The position numbers were made by a program, and so were the translations under genes. Shown one piece after another: positions 8,336-17,590 of a stretch of 64,000 bases of DNA. Position 1 is the stretch's first letter. Each line of letters begins with the position of its first letter. The stretch is from Mycolicibacterium brumae. Lineage in GTDB: Bacteria > Actinomycetota > Actinomycetes > Mycobacteriales > Mycobacteriaceae. Under the pieces are notes generated by a model. That model was not told where the DNA came from. It saw nothing but the letters and a program-made list of their open reading frames with translations, and did no database searches. Where the stretch lies: positions 3,100,001 through 3,164,000 of the forward strand of contig NZ_CP104302.1 in NCBI RefSeq assembly GCF_025215495.1, read 5' to 3'.

Positions 8336-9690
8336 CCGGCGCCGCCGCCCGCGAGCATGGCGCGGCCGCCGCACTCGAACTGCTGCCGGTGACCGGGCTG
8401 CCGGAGTTCCGCCCCGGCGACGAGCTGGCCGGCGCCGTCGCCGCCGCGGCCCCGTGGCTGGCCGACGGAGACATCGTGGTGGTCACCTCCAAGGTGATGT
8501 CCAAGTGCGAGGGCCGCATCGTCACCGCCCCCACCGACCCAGATGAGCGGGATGCGCTGCGCCGCAAGCTGATCGACGACGAGGCGGTGCGGGTGCTGGC
8601 CCGCAAGGGCCGCACGCTGATCACCGAGAACGCCTTCGGTCTGGTTCAGGCCGCCGCCGGGGTCGACGGCTCCAATATCGAATCGGACGAATTGGCGCTG
8701 CTGCCAACCGATCCCGACGCCAGCGCGGCCGCCCTGCGAGAGGGTCTGCGGGAGCGTCTCGGCGTCGCGGTCGGGGTCGTGGTGACCGACACCATGGGAC
8801 GCGCCTGGCGTCAGGGCCAGACCGACGTCGCGATCGGCTCGGCGGGGTTGTCGGTGCTGTGCAACTACTGCGGCGCGACCGACCGGCACGGAAACGACCT
8901 GTTGGTCACCGAGATCGCGGTGGCCGATGAGATCGCGGCGGCCGCCGATCTGGTCAAGGGCAAGCTCACCGGCATCCCGGTGGCGGTGCTGCGCGGGCTG
9001 GCGCTGCCCGACGATGGCAGCGTCGCGCGCGACCTGGTGCGCCCCGGCGAGGACGACCTGTTCTGGCTCGGCGCCGACGAGGCGATCGACCTGGGCCGCC
9101 GCCAAGCGCTGCTGCTGCGCCGCTCGGTGCGCCGGTTCGCCGCCGAGGACGTGCCCGCCGAGCTCATCGAGCAGGCCTGCGCCGAGGCGCTGACCGCGCC
9201 CGCCCCGCACCACACCCGGCCGGTGCGCTTCGTCTGGCTGCGCGACCGCCGGGGCGCGCTGCTGGAGGCGCTCACCCGGCGCTGGCGCGAGGATCTGCGC
9301 GGCGACGGCCGCTCCCCGGAATCCGTCGAGGCCCGGGTGGCCCGCGGCGCGATCCTGTACGACGCCCCGGAGGTGGTGATCCCGTTCCTGGTTCCCGAGG
9401 GCGCCCACGACTACCCCGAGGAGCGGCGCCGGGCCGCCGAACACACCATGTTCACGGTGGCGGTGGGCGCGGCCGTGCAGGGCCTGCTGGTGGCGCTGGC
9501 GGTGCGCGGGGTGGGCAGCTGCTGGATCGGGTCGACGATCTTCGCCCCCGACGTGGTGCGCGCCGAGCTCGACCTGCCGGCGGACTGGGAGCCGCTGGGC
9601 GCGGTGGCGATCGGTTATCCGGCGGAGCCCGACGAGCTGGCCGCGCCGCGCCCGGCCCGCGACCCGGGCGACCAGGTGATCCGGCGATGA
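8332..9690 (+). CDS. fbiB: Bifunctional F420 gamma-glutamyl ligase/reductase FbiB
   Basis: FbiB, 452 residues, is a two-domain enzyme. The N-terminal CofE domain (about residues 1-245) adds gamma-linked glutamates to F420 using [16 protein letters not shown], the ITENAFG block and [21 protein letters not shown] are family signatures. The C-terminal domain (about 255-450, starting [10 protein letters not shown]) has the FMN-binding nitroreductase fold that reduces dehydro-F420-0. The fused form is typical of mycobacteria, and Mtb FbiB has nearly the same length. The GTG start overlaps the fbiA stop, and the stop overlaps the next gene. Confidence 0.96.
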   Translation: MTGAAAREHGAAAALELLPVTGLPEFRPGDELAGAVAAAAPWLADGDIVVVTSKVMSKCEGRIVTAPTDPDERDALRRKLIDDEAVRVLARKGRTLITENAFGLVQAAAGVDGSNIESDELALLPTDPDASAAALREGLRERLGVAVGVVVTDTMGRAWRQGQTDVAIGSAGLSVLCNYCGATDRHGNDLLVTEIAVADEIAAAADLVKGKLTGIPVAVLRGLALPDDGSVARDLVRPGEDDLFWLGADEAIDLGRRQALLLRRSVRRFAAEDVPAELIEQACAEALTAPAPHHTRPVRFVWLRDRRGALLEALTRRWREDLRGDGRSPESVEARVARGAILYDAPEVVIPFLVPEGAHDYPEERRRAAEHTMFTVAVGAAVQGLLVALAVRGVGSCWIGSTIFAPDVVRAELDLPADWEPLGAVAIGYPAEPDELAAPRPARDPGDQVIRR

Positions 9691-10241
9691 CCGACACGTT
9701 GCGCGCCTCGGTGATCGAGACCCTGGCCGACTGGGATGCCCCCGACGAGGACCGCGACGCGCTGCGCCAGGCGGTGCTGGGGTTCGTGCTGGCCCGCGAG
9801 GACGCCTGCCGGCGGGCCTGCGAACCGGGGCACATCACCGCCTCGACCGCGCTGCTCGATCACACGGGCGCCAACGTGCTGCTGACCCTGCATCCGCGGC
9901 TGGGCCGCTGGGTGCAGCTCGGCGGGCATTGCGAACCCGAGGACATCGACATCCGGGCCGCCGCGCTGCGGGAGGCCACCGAGGAATCCGGGGTCGCCGG
10001 GCTGCGCCTGCTGCCGGAGCTGGCCGCCGTGCACGTGCACGCGCTGACCTGCTCGCTCGGGCTGCCCACCCGGCACCTGGACCTGCAGTTCGTCGCCCTC
10101 GCGCCGGAGGGCGCCGTCATCGCCTGCAGCGACGAGTCGCTGGACCTGGCCTGGTGGCCGGTGGACGCGCTGCCCGCGGGAACCGACCACGCGCTGCGGC
10201 GGCTGGTGGCCGCCGCGACCCGTCAGACGTCGCTGGAGTAA
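9687..10241 (+). CDS. NUDIX hydrolase downstream of fbiB
   Basis: This 184-residue protein has a complete NUDIX box beginning at GGHCEPED and ending REATEESGV (about residues 77-101), which binds Mg2+ and cleaves nucleoside diphosphates linked to another moiety. The substrate is not evident. Its ATG overlaps the fbiB stop by ATGA, so it belongs to the F420 operon, possibly in housekeeping of activated intermediates or nucleotides; that link is inference. Its 3' end overlaps the end of convergent manB by 19 bases. Confidence 0.88.
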   Translation: MTDTLRASVIETLADWDAPDEDRDALRQAVLGFVLAREDACRRACEPGHITASTALLDHTGANVLLTLHPRLGRWVQLGGHCEPEDIDIRAAALREATEESGVAGLRLLPELAAVHVHALTCSLGLPTRHLDLQFVALAPEGAVIACSDESLDLAWWPVDALPAGTDHALRRLVAAATRQTSLE

Positions 10242-11308
10242 CGGATCCCGCAGTCCGGGAGCACCACGCCGGGCCACACCCGGGCGCCGCGCAGCAGCTC
10301 GCAGCGGGCGCCGATGTCCGCGCCGTCGCCGATCACGCCGTCGCGGATCAGCGCCCGCGGCCCGATCTGCGCGCCGTAGCCGATGATCGAACGTTCGATC
10401 ACCGATCCGGCGTCGACCTTGGCGCCGTCGAAGATCACCGCGCCGTCCAGCCGCACCCCGGGGCCGATCTCCGCGCCCCGGCCGACGACGGTGCCGCCGT
10501 AGAGCAGCGCGCCCGGGGCGACCGAGGCCCCGTCGTGCACCAGGGACTCCCCGCGGTGCCCGTGCAGCGCCGGCGACGGCGCGATGCCGCGCACCAGGTC
10601 CGCCGAGCCGCGCACGAAGTCCTCCGGGGTGCCCATGTCCCGCCAGTAGCTGGCGTCGACGTAGCCGCACACCCGCACCCCGTCGGCCAGTAGGCGGGGG
10701 AAGATCTCCCGCTCCACCGACAGCGCGCGGCCGCGCGGGATGGCCTCGATGAGCTCACGTTGGAACACGTAGCAGCCGGCGTTGATCTGATCGGTCGGCG
10801 GGTCCTGGGTCTTCTCCAGGAACGCCGTCACCCGGCCGTCGGCGTCGGTGGGCACCGAGCCGAACGCACGCGGGTCGGCCACCCGCACCAGGTGCAGGGT
10901 CAACTCGGCGTCGCGCTCGTCGTGGAAGGCCAGCAGCTGACCGAGGTCGGCGCCGGAGAGCACGTCGCCGTTGAACACCACCGCGGTGTCGTGGCGCAGT
11001 TTGGGCGCCACGTTCGCGATGCCGCCGCCGGTGCCCAGCGGCTCGGGCTCGTAGACGTAGTCGATCTCCAGGCCCAGCTCGGAGCCGTCGCCGAAGGTGT
11101 CGGAGAACACCTCGGCCTGAAACGACGTGCCGAGCACGACGTGCTCGATGCCCGCGGCGGCGATCCGGGACAGCAGGTGGGTCAGAAACGGCAGCCCGGC
11201 CGTCGGCAGCATCGGCTTGGGCTTGGACACCGTCAGCGGCCGCAGCCGGGTGCCCTTGCCACCGACCAGAATGACGGCGTCGACGTCCTTGGGGTCCAGA
11301 GCGCTCAC
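10223..11308 (-). CDS. manB: Mannose-1-phosphate guanylyltransferase (Rv3264c-like)
   Basis: This 361-residue enzyme makes GDP-mannose from mannose-1-phosphate and GTP, supplying phosphatidylinositol mannosides, lipoarabinomannan and protein mannosylation. The nucleotidyltransferase domain begins with LVGGKGTRLRPLT, followed by SKPKPMLP (sugar-phosphate Lys). FNGDVL near residue 112 is the metal site and EPLGTGGG precedes it. Residues after about 255 form left-handed beta-helix hexapeptide repeats (VAPGALLYGG, EIGPGVRLDG). Its GTG at 11308 overlaps the wbbL1 stop and is preceded by a GGGGGAG ribosome-binding site. The symbol follows the Mtb naming; elsewhere this activity is called ManC. Confidence 0.93.
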   Translation of the reverse strand: MSALDPKDVDAVILVGGKGTRLRPLTVSKPKPMLPTAGLPFLTHLLSRIAAAGIEHVVLGTSFQAEVFSDTFGDGSELGLEIDYVYEPEPLGTGGGIANVAPKLRHDTAVVFNGDVLSGADLGQLLAFHDERDAELTLHLVRVADPRAFGSVPTDADGRVTAFLEKTQDPPTDQINAGCYVFQRELIEAIPRGRALSVEREIFPRLLADGVRVCGYVDASYWRDMGTPEDFVRGSADLVRGIAPSPALHGHRGESLVHDGASVAPGALLYGGTVVGRGAEIGPGVRLDGAVIFDGAKVDAGSVIERSIIGYGAQIGPRALIRDGVIGDGADIGARCELLRGARVWPGVVLPDCGIRYSSDV

Positions 11309-12198
11309 CGCTCCCCCTTTCTCGTGGGAGTCATATTCTTGCGCAGATCGCGGCGGGCGCGCCGCACCACCAGCTTCGAGCGGACGGCCAGCGCGCCGCG
11401 CATCGCCGCGCGCAGCGGCGCCCGGGCCGGCCCGGGATTGCGGTCGGACAGATAGGTCCAGGTGCTCTGGTGGTGGGCGGCCAGGTTGCGGGCCGGATCC
11501 CGGCCGGTGGAGTGGCCCTTGTCGTGCAGGATCTCCGCCGTCGGCGCGTACACGTTCTGCCAGCCCGCCCGGCCGAGGCGGTCGCCGAGGTCGACGTCCT
11601 CCATGTACATGAAGTAGCGCTCGTCGAAGCCGCCGATCTGCTCGAACGCGGTGCGGCGCACCAACAGACAGGAACCCGACAGCCAGCCCACCGCCCGCTC
11701 GCTCGGCGGCTCGTGGTCCTGACGGTAGGCCGCCGTCCACGGGTTGGATTTCCAGAACGGCCCGATGACGGCGTGCATCCCGCCGCGGATGATCGACGGC
11801 AGCTGCCGCGCCGACGGGTACACCGACCCGTCCGGATCGCGGATCAGCGGGCCCACCGCGCCGGCTCGGGGCCAGCGCCGGGCCACCTCCAGCAGCGCGT
11901 CAAGGCTGCCCGGGGCCCACACCACGTCGGGGTTGGCGATCACGATGAACTCGGCGGGTTCCAGGGCGGCCACCCCGCGATTGACGGCGCTGCCGTAACC
12001 CAGGTTCGCCCCGGTCCGCAGCAGGGTGGCGTTCGGGTAGCGCTGCACGGCCTCCTCGGGAGCGCCGTCGGTGGAGCCGTTGTCGGCGATCACCACCTCG
12101 ACCGGCAGGTCCGTGGCGACCGTCAGCGACGACAGGAACCGCTCCAGGTGTTCCCCGGGCGAGTAGGTCACCGTGACCACCGGCAGTGCGTCGCTCAC
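11305..12198 (-). CDS. wbbL1: Rhamnosyltransferase WbbL1 (arabinogalactan linker)
   Basis: This 297-residue GT2 glycosyltransferase is orthologous by sequence and context to Mtb Rv3265c. That enzyme adds rhamnose from dTDP-rhamnose to polyprenyl-diphosphate-GlcNAc, making the linker between peptidoglycan and arabinogalactan at the cytoplasmic membrane face. Visible are the nucleotide-binding VEVVIADNGSTDG near residue 33, the acidic VIANPDVVW near 88 and the acceptor-side YMEDVDLGDRL near 196. The C-terminus is basic. The GTG at 12198 follows TACCCT by exactly 6 bases, suggesting an internal leaderless promoter. It is 17 bases from rmlD and overlaps manB, so the genes also form an operon. Confidence 0.94.
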   Translation of the reverse strand: MSDALPVVTVTYSPGEHLERFLSSLTVATDLPVEVVIADNGSTDGAPEEAVQRYPNATLLRTGANLGYGSAVNRGVAALEPAEFIVIANPDVVWAPGSLDALLEVARRWPRAGAVGPLIRDPDGSVYPSARQLPSIIRGGMHAVIGPFWKSNPWTAAYRQDHEPPSERAVGWLSGSCLLVRRTAFEQIGGFDERYFMYMEDVDLGDRLGRAGWQNVYAPTAEILHDKGHSTGRDPARNLAAHHQSTWTYLSDRNPGPARAPLRAAMRGALAVRSKLVVRRARRDLRKNMTPTRKGER

Positions 12199-12204
12199 CG
12201 GTAG

Positions 12205-12210
12205 AGGGTA
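12205..12210 (-). promoter_or_regulatory. -10 box TACCCT before wbbL1
   Basis: TACCCT lies 6 bases before the wbbL1 GTG, the leaderless spacing. It sits in the 17-base gap after rmlD. Confidence 0.45.
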
Positions 12211-12215
12211 AACAA

Positions 12216-13118
12216 TCAGTGCCGCGGCGCTGTGGCGGATCCGGTCACCGCGTCGTCCAGGGCGGCCCGCCAGTCCCGCAGCCGGGTCAGCCCGGCCTCC
12301 TCGGATTCATAGGATCCCAGCGCCGAATACGCCGGCCGCGGCGCCAGTCGTGGCACATCGGCGCTGGACACCGGCTCGACCAGACCCGGATCCACGCCGA
12401 TGGCGGCGTAGACGGCGCGCGCTTGCCGGTAGCGGCTGACCGCGCCGTTGTTCGCGGCGTGCACAATCGGCGCGCCCACCCCCGCGCCGATGATCACCAG
12501 CAGCGCGCCGGCCAGGTCCTTGGCGTAGGTGGGCGAGCCGATCTGGTCGTCGACCACCCGGACCGTCTGGCCGCGCTGGGCCCGGTCCCGCATCACCGAC
12601 ACGAAGTCGCGCCCGCCCCGGTCACCGGTGTACACCCAGGCGGTGCGCACCACGGTGGCCTCCGGCAGCGCCTCCAGCACGGCGCGTTCGCCGGCCAGTT
12701 TGCTGGCCCCGTAGACCGAGATCGGCGCCGGCTCGTCGGAGGGCTCATAAGGGCGGTCCCGGTCCGGGTCGGCGCCGAAGACGTAGTCGGTGGAGATGTG
12801 GATCAGCCGGGCGCCGACGGCGGCGCAGGCCGCGGCCAGGCGGCCGGGACCGGCGGCGTTGACCCGCTCGGCCCGCTCCGGGTCGGACTCACAACCGTCG
12901 ACGTCGGTCAGCGCCGCGCAGTTGACCACGACGTCGCCGGGCCGGATATGGCGCGCGGCGGCGTCCGGGTCGGTGATGTCCCACTCGGTGGAGGTGAAAC
13001 CGATCACGTCGGGGCGGTTGGCGGCGGCGAGCAAAGCCCGTCCGAGCTGGCCGGCGACTCCGGTGACGAGGATTCGGGCGGACGACGAGGCGGTGGACAC
13101 GGCTACAGAGTCTGGCAC
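12216..13118 (-). CDS. rmlD: dTDP-4-dehydrorhamnose reductase
   Basis: This 300-residue short-chain dehydrogenase catalyses the last step of dTDP-L-rhamnose synthesis, reducing dTDP-6-deoxy-L-lyxo-4-hexulose with NAD(P)H. The glycine motif VTGVAGQLGRAL binds the cofactor, TDYVF is followed by the catalytic pair YGASK (Tyr-x-x-x-Lys) near residue 132, and PTYAKDLA near 197 is family-typical. The product feeds WbbL1 immediately downstream. The start is either GTG 13118 or GTG 13100; the second leaves six residues before the beta strand ARILVTG and is equally plausible. It diverges from the LCP gene across 53 bases. Confidence 0.93.
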   Translation of the reverse strand: MPDSVAVSTASSSARILVTGVAGQLGRALLAAANRPDVIGFTSTEWDITDPDAAARHIRPGDVVVNCAALTDVDGCESDPERAERVNAAGPGRLAAACAAVGARLIHISTDYVFGADPDRDRPYEPSDEPAPISVYGASKLAGERAVLEALPEATVVRTAWVYTGDRGGRDFVSVMRDRAQRGQTVRVVDDQIGSPTYAKDLAGALLVIIGAGVGAPIVHAANNGAVSRYRQARAVYAAIGVDPGLVEPVSSADVPRLAPRPAYSALGSYESEEAGLTRLRDWRAALDDAVTGSATAPRH

Positions 13119-13158
13119 GCCGGTCGGCCGCCTACCCGGGTTCGGCGGGTCCCGACAG

Positions 13159-13164
13159 TAACCT
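13159..13164 (+). promoter_or_regulatory. -10 box TAACCT before the LCP gene
   Basis: TAACCT is 7 bases before the GTG at 13172, consistent with a leaderless transcript. Confidence 0.45.
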
Positions 13165-13171
13165 GGCAGGC

Positions 13172-14635
13172 GTGCCGAACCGGATACTCCGCGCCTTCAT
13201 GACGCTGTTGGCGGTGACCGTCGTCGCCGGCACGGGCATCGCCTGGAGCAAAGTCCGGTCGTTCGAGGACGGCATCAAGCACATCAGCACCACCGCGCTC
13301 GGCGGCGGCAAGGACGACGGCGCGATCGATATTCTGCTGGTCGGCGTGGACAGCCGCACCGACGCGCACGGCAACCCGCTCTCCGCAGAGGAACTGGCCA
13401 CGTTGCGGGCCGGCGACGATGTCGCCACCAACACCGACACCATCATCTTGATCCGCATCCCGAACAACGGCGAGTCGGCGACGGCGATCTCCATCCCCCG
13501 CGACTCCTATGTGCAGTCCCCGGCGCTGGGCCGCAAGACCAAGATCAACGGCGTCTTCGGCGAGGTGAAGCTGGAGACCATGAAGGACCTGATCGAGGTC
13601 CAGGGCGTCGATCCGGCCGAGGGCGAGAAGCGCGGCACCGAGGCCGGCCGCGACGCGCTGATCGGCACCGTCGCCAAGCTCACCGGTGTGACCGTCGACC
13701 ACTACGCCGAGATCGGCCTGCTGGGCTTCTCGTTGATCACCGACGCCCTCGGCGGGGTGGATGTGTGCCTGAAAAACGATGTGTACGAACCGCTTTCGGG
13801 CGCGGACTTCACCGCCGGCTGGCACAAGCTGAACGGTCCGCAGGCGCTGAGCTTCGTGCGCCAGCGGCACGACCTGCCCCGCGGAGACCTGGACCGGGTG
13901 GTCCGCCAGCAGGTGGTGATGGCGTCCCTGGCGCACAGCGTGACCTCAGGCAAGACGCTCACCAGCCCGTCGACGCTGAACAAGCTCCAGGAGGCGGTGC
14001 ACCGCTCGGTGGTGCTCTCCGACGGCTGGGACATCATGGAGTTCATCCAGCAGTTGCAGGACCTGGCCGGCGGCAACGTGGTGTTCGCGACCATCCCGGT
14101 GCTGCAGGAGAACGGCTGGAGCGACGACGGCGAGCAATCGGTGGTCACGGTCGACGCGACCGAGGTCAAGGACTGGGTGGCCGGGCTGCTGCACAACCAG
14201 GCCGAGGGCAAGACCGAGGAGCTGTCCTACTCGCCGGAGAACACCACCGTCGAGGTGTTCAACGACACCGACATCAACGGTCTGGCGTCGGCGGTGTCGC
14301 GGGTGCTGACCGCCAAGGGCTTCTCCGAGGGTCCGATCGGCAACCACGAGGGCGAACGGTCCGAGACCTCCAAGGTGGTGGCCAACCGCAGCGAGGACCT
14401 GGGCGCGAAGGAGATCGCCAGGGAACTCGGCGACCTGCCGGTGGTCGCCGACGAGTCGCTGCCCGACGGCCGGGTGCAGGTGGTGCTGGCCAACGACTAC
14501 AACGGCCCGGGAACCACGCTGAGCAATAGCGAGGGCGTCCCGTCCAGCGGCGAGGCGGCGCCCATCCAGGAGGCGCCGCTGGCCCCGTCGCCGGTCATCA
14601 CCGCCGGAAGCGACGACCCCAAATGCGTGAACTAG
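13172..14635 (+). CDS. LytR-CpsA-Psr ligase (Rv3267/Lcp1-like)
   Basis: This 487-residue membrane-anchored phosphotransferase matches Mtb Rv3267, which attaches arabinogalactan to peptidoglycan outside the membrane. A single N-terminal membrane helix (about residues 7-26) is followed by the LCP catalytic domain. DILLVGVDSR near 52, TDTIILIRI with SIPRDSYV near 90-112, KINGVFGEV near 121 and the Arg-rich LSFVRQRHDLPRGDLDRV near 225 supply the Asp/Arg residues that hold Mg2+ and polyprenyl diphosphate. A LytR_C domain (about 355-450) and a Pro/Ser-rich tail follow. It starts leaderless at GTG 13172. Being next to rmlD and wbbL1 fits its role in cell-wall ligation. Confidence 0.93.
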   Translation: MPNRILRAFMTLLAVTVVAGTGIAWSKVRSFEDGIKHISTTALGGGKDDGAIDILLVGVDSRTDAHGNPLSAEELATLRAGDDVATNTDTIILIRIPNNGESATAISIPRDSYVQSPALGRKTKINGVFGEVKLETMKDLIEVQGVDPAEGEKRGTEAGRDALIGTVAKLTGVTVDHYAEIGLLGFSLITDALGGVDVCLKNDVYEPLSGADFTAGWHKLNGPQALSFVRQRHDLPRGDLDRVVRQQVVMASLAHSVTSGKTLTSPSTLNKLQEAVHRSVVLSDGWDIMEFIQQLQDLAGGNVVFATIPVLQENGWSDDGEQSVVTVDATEVKDWVAGLLHNQAEGKTEELSYSPENTTVEVFNDTDINGLASAVSRVLTAKGFSEGPIGNHEGERSETSKVVANRSEDLGAKEIARELGDLPVVADESLPDGRVQVVLANDYNGPGTTLSNSEGVPSSGEAAPIQEAPLAPSPVITAGSDDPKCVN

Positions 14636-14642
14636 GTCCGGC

Positions 14643-15356
14643 GTGAGCCCCTCGACGCTTGCCGGCGCGCTGCTGGACCCGATGCTGGCCGCCGACCCGG
14701 TGGGGCCGCGGATCACCTACTACGACGACGCGTCCGGCGAGCGCATCGAGCTGTCGGCGGTGACGCTGGCCAACTGGGCGGCCAAGACCGCCAACCTGCT
14801 GCGCGACGAGCTCGGCGCGACGCCCGGCGACCGGGTGGCGGTGTTGCTGCCCGCGCACTGGCAGACCGCGGCGGTGCTGCTGGGGGTGTGGTGGATCGGC
14901 TGCGAGACTGTTTTGGCCGGCGACGCCGAGTTGGCGGTGTGCACCCGTGACCGCCTCGATGAGGCCGACGGTTACGTGGGCGGTGGCGAGATCGCGGTGG
15001 CGTCGCTGGACCCGTTCGGCCGGGCCGTCGACGATCTGCCGGTGGGGCTGACCGATTTCGCCACCGCGGTGCGCGCGCATGGCGATCAGATCGTGCCCGA
15101 GCGCTCCCCCGGCCCGGCGCTGGACGGCGCAGCCGCCGACGAGGTCTACGCCGCCGCCCAAAACGCCGCGGCCACACTGGGATTGACGCGCGGGCAGCGG
15201 GTGCTGTCCACCCGCTCGTGGGACACCGGCGAGCAATTGGTCAATCACCTGCTGTCGGTGTTCGCCGTCGGGGGTTCGCTGGTGCAGGTCGCGAACGCCG
15301 ACCCGGAGAAACTGCCGCGGCGCATCGAGACCGAGCGGGTGTCGCGGGTTCTGTAG
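14643..15356 (+). CDS. TIGR03089-family protein (Rv3268-like)
   Basis: This conserved mycobacterial protein of 237 residues has unknown function. Its N-terminal half resembles the N-terminal part of AMP-binding/acyl-CoA synthetase proteins (RITYYDDASGERIELS, LANWAAKTANLL, GDRVAVLLPAHWQTAAVLLGVWWIG split over about 20-85), but the phosphate loop and the adenylation C-domain are absent, so ligase activity is unlikely. It follows the LCP gene by 7 bases and is probably co-transcribed, hinting at a cell-envelope role (inference). Confidence 0.85.
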   Translation: MSPSTLAGALLDPMLAADPVGPRITYYDDASGERIELSAVTLANWAAKTANLLRDELGATPGDRVAVLLPAHWQTAAVLLGVWWIGCETVLAGDAELAVCTRDRLDEADGYVGGGEIAVASLDPFGRAVDDLPVGLTDFATAVRAHGDQIVPERSPGPALDGAAADEVYAAAQNAAATLGLTRGQRVLSTRSWDTGEQLVNHLLSVFAVGGSLVQVANADPEKLPRRIETERVSRVL

Positions 15357-15374
15357 CCAGGTCCGGCGCAGGCA

Positions 15375-15380
15375 TAGGCT
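15375..15380 (+). promoter_or_regulatory. -10 box TAGGCT before birA
   Basis: TAGGCT is exactly 6 bases before the birA ATG, giving a leaderless message. Confidence 0.55.
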
Positions 15381-15386
15381 GGATGT

Positions 15387-16169
15387 ATGAGTTCCCCGTC
15401 GCTCGACCCCGATCAACTGACGAGCAGCTTCTGGCGACGGGTGGACGTCGTCGCCGAAACCGGTTCCACCAACGCCGATCTGGTGGCGCGGGCGGGTGCC
15501 GGGGAAGACATCGACGGCGCGGCGCTGCTGGCCGAATCGCAGACCTCCGGCCGCGGCCGCCACGGCCGCGCCTGGGTGAGTCCCCCGGGCGCGCAGATCG
15601 CCATGTCGGTGGGCGTCGACGTCTCCCGGGTGCCGCCGGACGGCTGGGGTTGGCTGGCGCTGCTCACCGGGGTCGCGGTGGCCGACGCCGTCCAGGAGGT
15701 CGCCGGTGTGCCGCCCGGCCTGAAGTGGCCCAACGACGTGCTGGTCTCCGGCGGGAAGCTGGCCGGCATTCTAGCCGAGGTGGCCGGGGAGAACACGGTC
15801 GTCATCGGGCTCGGCGTCAACGTGTCGTTGACCAGAGAGCAGGCCCCGGTGGACACCGCCACTTCGCTGCACATGCTCGGGCGCGACGACGTCGACCGAA
15901 ACCGACTGGCCGCGACGATTCTGGCGAACCTCGGCCACCGCATCGCCGACTGGCGCACCGCCGGCGGCGCGGGCCCGAAGCTGATCGACGACTACCGCGC
16001 GCTCAGCGTCACCCTCGGCTCCCGGGTGCGCGCCCTGCTCCCCGGGGACACCGAGATCACCGGCGTGGCAACCGATCTGGACACGTTGGGCCGCCTGGTC
16101 ATCGATGACGACGGCGCCCGGCACGTCATCGCCGCCGGGGACATCACCCATCTTCGACCGCAGGAATGA
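15387..16169 (+). CDS. birA: Biotin--protein ligase
   Basis: This 260-residue enzyme activates biotin as biotinyl-AMP and transfers it to a lysine of carboxylase carrier domains. The candidate target here is AccA3, encoded 9 kb away. The domain starts at VVAETGSTNADL; the adenylate loop GRGRHGRAW is near residue 52 and the catalytic-lysine block KWPNDVLVSGGKLAGIL near 112. A short SH3-like C-terminal domain follows. There is no N-terminal DNA-binding domain, so it is a group I ligase without repressor function. The leaderless ATG at 15387 is set by TAGGCT 6 bases upstream. Confidence 0.95.
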   Translation: MSSPSLDPDQLTSSFWRRVDVVAETGSTNADLVARAGAGEDIDGAALLAESQTSGRGRHGRAWVSPPGAQIAMSVGVDVSRVPPDGWGWLALLTGVAVADAVQEVAGVPPGLKWPNDVLVSGGKLAGILAEVAGENTVVIGLGVNVSLTREQAPVDTATSLHMLGRDDVDRNRLAATILANLGHRIADWRTAGGAGPKLIDDYRALSVTLGSRVRALLPGDTEITGVATDLDTLGRLVIDDDGARHVIAAGDITHLRPQE

Positions 16170-16192
16170 CGGTCCGGCCAGGAGCGGATCGC

Positions 16193-16198
16193 TACGAT
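16193..16198 (+). promoter_or_regulatory. -10 box TACGAT before a 61-codon gene
   Basis: TACGAT lies 7 bases before the ATG at 16206, close to leaderless spacing. Confidence 0.45.
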
Positions 16199-16205
16199 TC
16201 CAGCT

Positions 16206-16391
16206 ATGCGGTTCCACGTGGTGATGGCGTTCCTGAACAACCGCGGCTCATGCACCTGCGGTTGGCAGGGCAAGAGACGCTGGCTGCCCGGGCTGGCGAC
16301 CAGTGACGCCTACATTCACGGCGCGGAGTCCGGGCATATGCCGGCCGGCGAACCGCTGCCGACCGACCGGCAAACCAAGGGGAACGCCTAG
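16206..16391 (+). CDS. 61-residue hypothetical protein with a CxC motif
   Basis: I do not recognise this small protein. It has a short hydrophobic start (FHVVMAFL), then SCTCGWQGKRRWLPG and a polar C-terminus ending PTDRQTKGNA. The CxC followed by aromatic and basic residues could bind a metal. Support for a real gene comes from the TACGAT box 7 bases before the ATG, its fit in the gap between birA and fadE25, and the stop codon, which shares the palindrome CTAG with the fadE25 stop. It may be translated from its own leaderless mRNA. Confidence 0.6.
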   Translation: MRFHVVMAFLNNRGSCTCGWQGKRRWLPGLATSDAYIHGAESGHMPAGEPLPTDRQTKGNA

Positions 16392-17557
16392 CGCAGCAGG
16401 GCGCGGCTCATGACGACGCGTTGGATTTGGTTGGTGCCTTCGTAGATCTGGGTGATCTTGGCGTCGCGCATCATGCGCTCGACGGGGAAATCGACGGTGT
16501 AGCCGGCGCCGCCGAAGAGCTGCACGGCGTCCACGGTGACCTCCATCGCCACATCGGAGGCGAAGCACTTCGACGCCGCGGAGATGAACCCGAGATTGGA
16601 TTCGCCACGCTCGGCGCGGGCGGCGGCGTGGTACACCATCAACCGCGCGGCCTCCAGCTTCATGGCCATGTCGGCGAGCATGAACTGCACGCCCTGGAAG
16701 GTGCTGATCGAGGTCCCGAACTGCTTGCGGTCCTTGGTGTAGGCGATCGCCGCGTCCAACGCGCCCTGGGCGATCCCGACGGCTTGGGCGCCGATGGTCG
16801 GGCGGGTGTGGTCCAAGGTCGCCAACGCCGTCTTGAACCCGGTGCCCGGATCGCCGATCATCCGATCCCCGGGCACCTTGCAGTTCTCGAACGCCAGCTC
16901 GGCGGTCGGGGACCCCTTGATGCCGAGCTTGTGCTCGTAGCCGGTGACCGAGAAGCCCTCGTCGTCCTTGTGCACCATGAACGCCGAAATGCCGTTGGCG
17001 CCCTTGTCCGGGTCGGTCACCGCCATCACGGTGTACCAGTCCGACACACCGCCATTGGTGATCCAGCACTTGGAGCCGTTGAGGATCCAGCCGTCGCCGT
17101 CGGCCTTGGCGCGGGTCCGCATCGCCGCCGCATCCGACCCAGCCTCCCGCTCGGAAAGCGCGTAGGAGGCCATCGTCTCGCCCGACGCGATCCCCGGTAG
17201 CACCTGGTGCTTCAGCTCATCGGAGCCGCGCAGGATCAGGCCCATGGTGCCCAGCTTGTTGACCGCGGGGATCAGCGACGCCGAACAATCCACCCGGGCG
17301 ACCTCTTCGATGACGATGCACGCCGCCACCGAGTCCGCGCCCTGGCCGCCATACTCTTCGGGCACATGCACCGCGTTGAAACCACTGGCCACCAACGCCA
17401 CCCGGGCCTCCTCGGGGAAACGCGCGTTGGCGTCCACATCAGCGGCATACGGGGCGATCTCCTTCTCCGCCAACGCGCGGATCGCCGCCCGCAACTCCTG
17501 ATGCTCCTGCGGCAACTGGAACAAATCGAACGACGGGTCTCCACCCCAAGCGGCCAT
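16388..17557 (-). CDS. fadE25: Acyl-CoA dehydrogenase FadE25
   Basis: This 389-residue FAD enzyme makes the trans-2,3 double bond in acyl-CoA, the first beta-oxidation step. The N-terminal helical domain begins FDLFQLPQEHQELR. The FAD-binding ALSEREAGSDAAAM near residue 132 and the WITNGG block near 165 follow, then C-terminal helices with RKQFG near 270. The catalytic glutamate is probably in QIYEGTNQIQR near 372. The ATG at 17557 has AAGGAG 6 bases upstream. It lies 33 bases after purE and shares its stop palindrome with the small gene on the other strand. Confidence 0.95.
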   Translation of the reverse strand: MAAWGGDPSFDLFQLPQEHQELRAAIRALAEKEIAPYAADVDANARFPEEARVALVASGFNAVHVPEEYGGQGADSVAACIVIEEVARVDCSASLIPAVNKLGTMGLILRGSDELKHQVLPGIASGETMASYALSEREAGSDAAAMRTRAKADGDGWILNGSKCWITNGGVSDWYTVMAVTDPDKGANGISAFMVHKDDEGFSVTGYEHKLGIKGSPTAELAFENCKVPGDRMIGDPGTGFKTALATLDHTRPTIGAQAVGIAQGALDAAIAYTKDRKQFGTSISTFQGVQFMLADMAMKLEAARLMVYHAAARAERGESNLGFISAASKCFASDVAMEVTVDAVQLFGGAGYTVDFPVERMMRDAKITQIYEGTNQIQRVVMSRALLR

Positions 17558-17590
17558 AAGCACTCCTTTGTGAGTTGGTTCGCGGTGACT

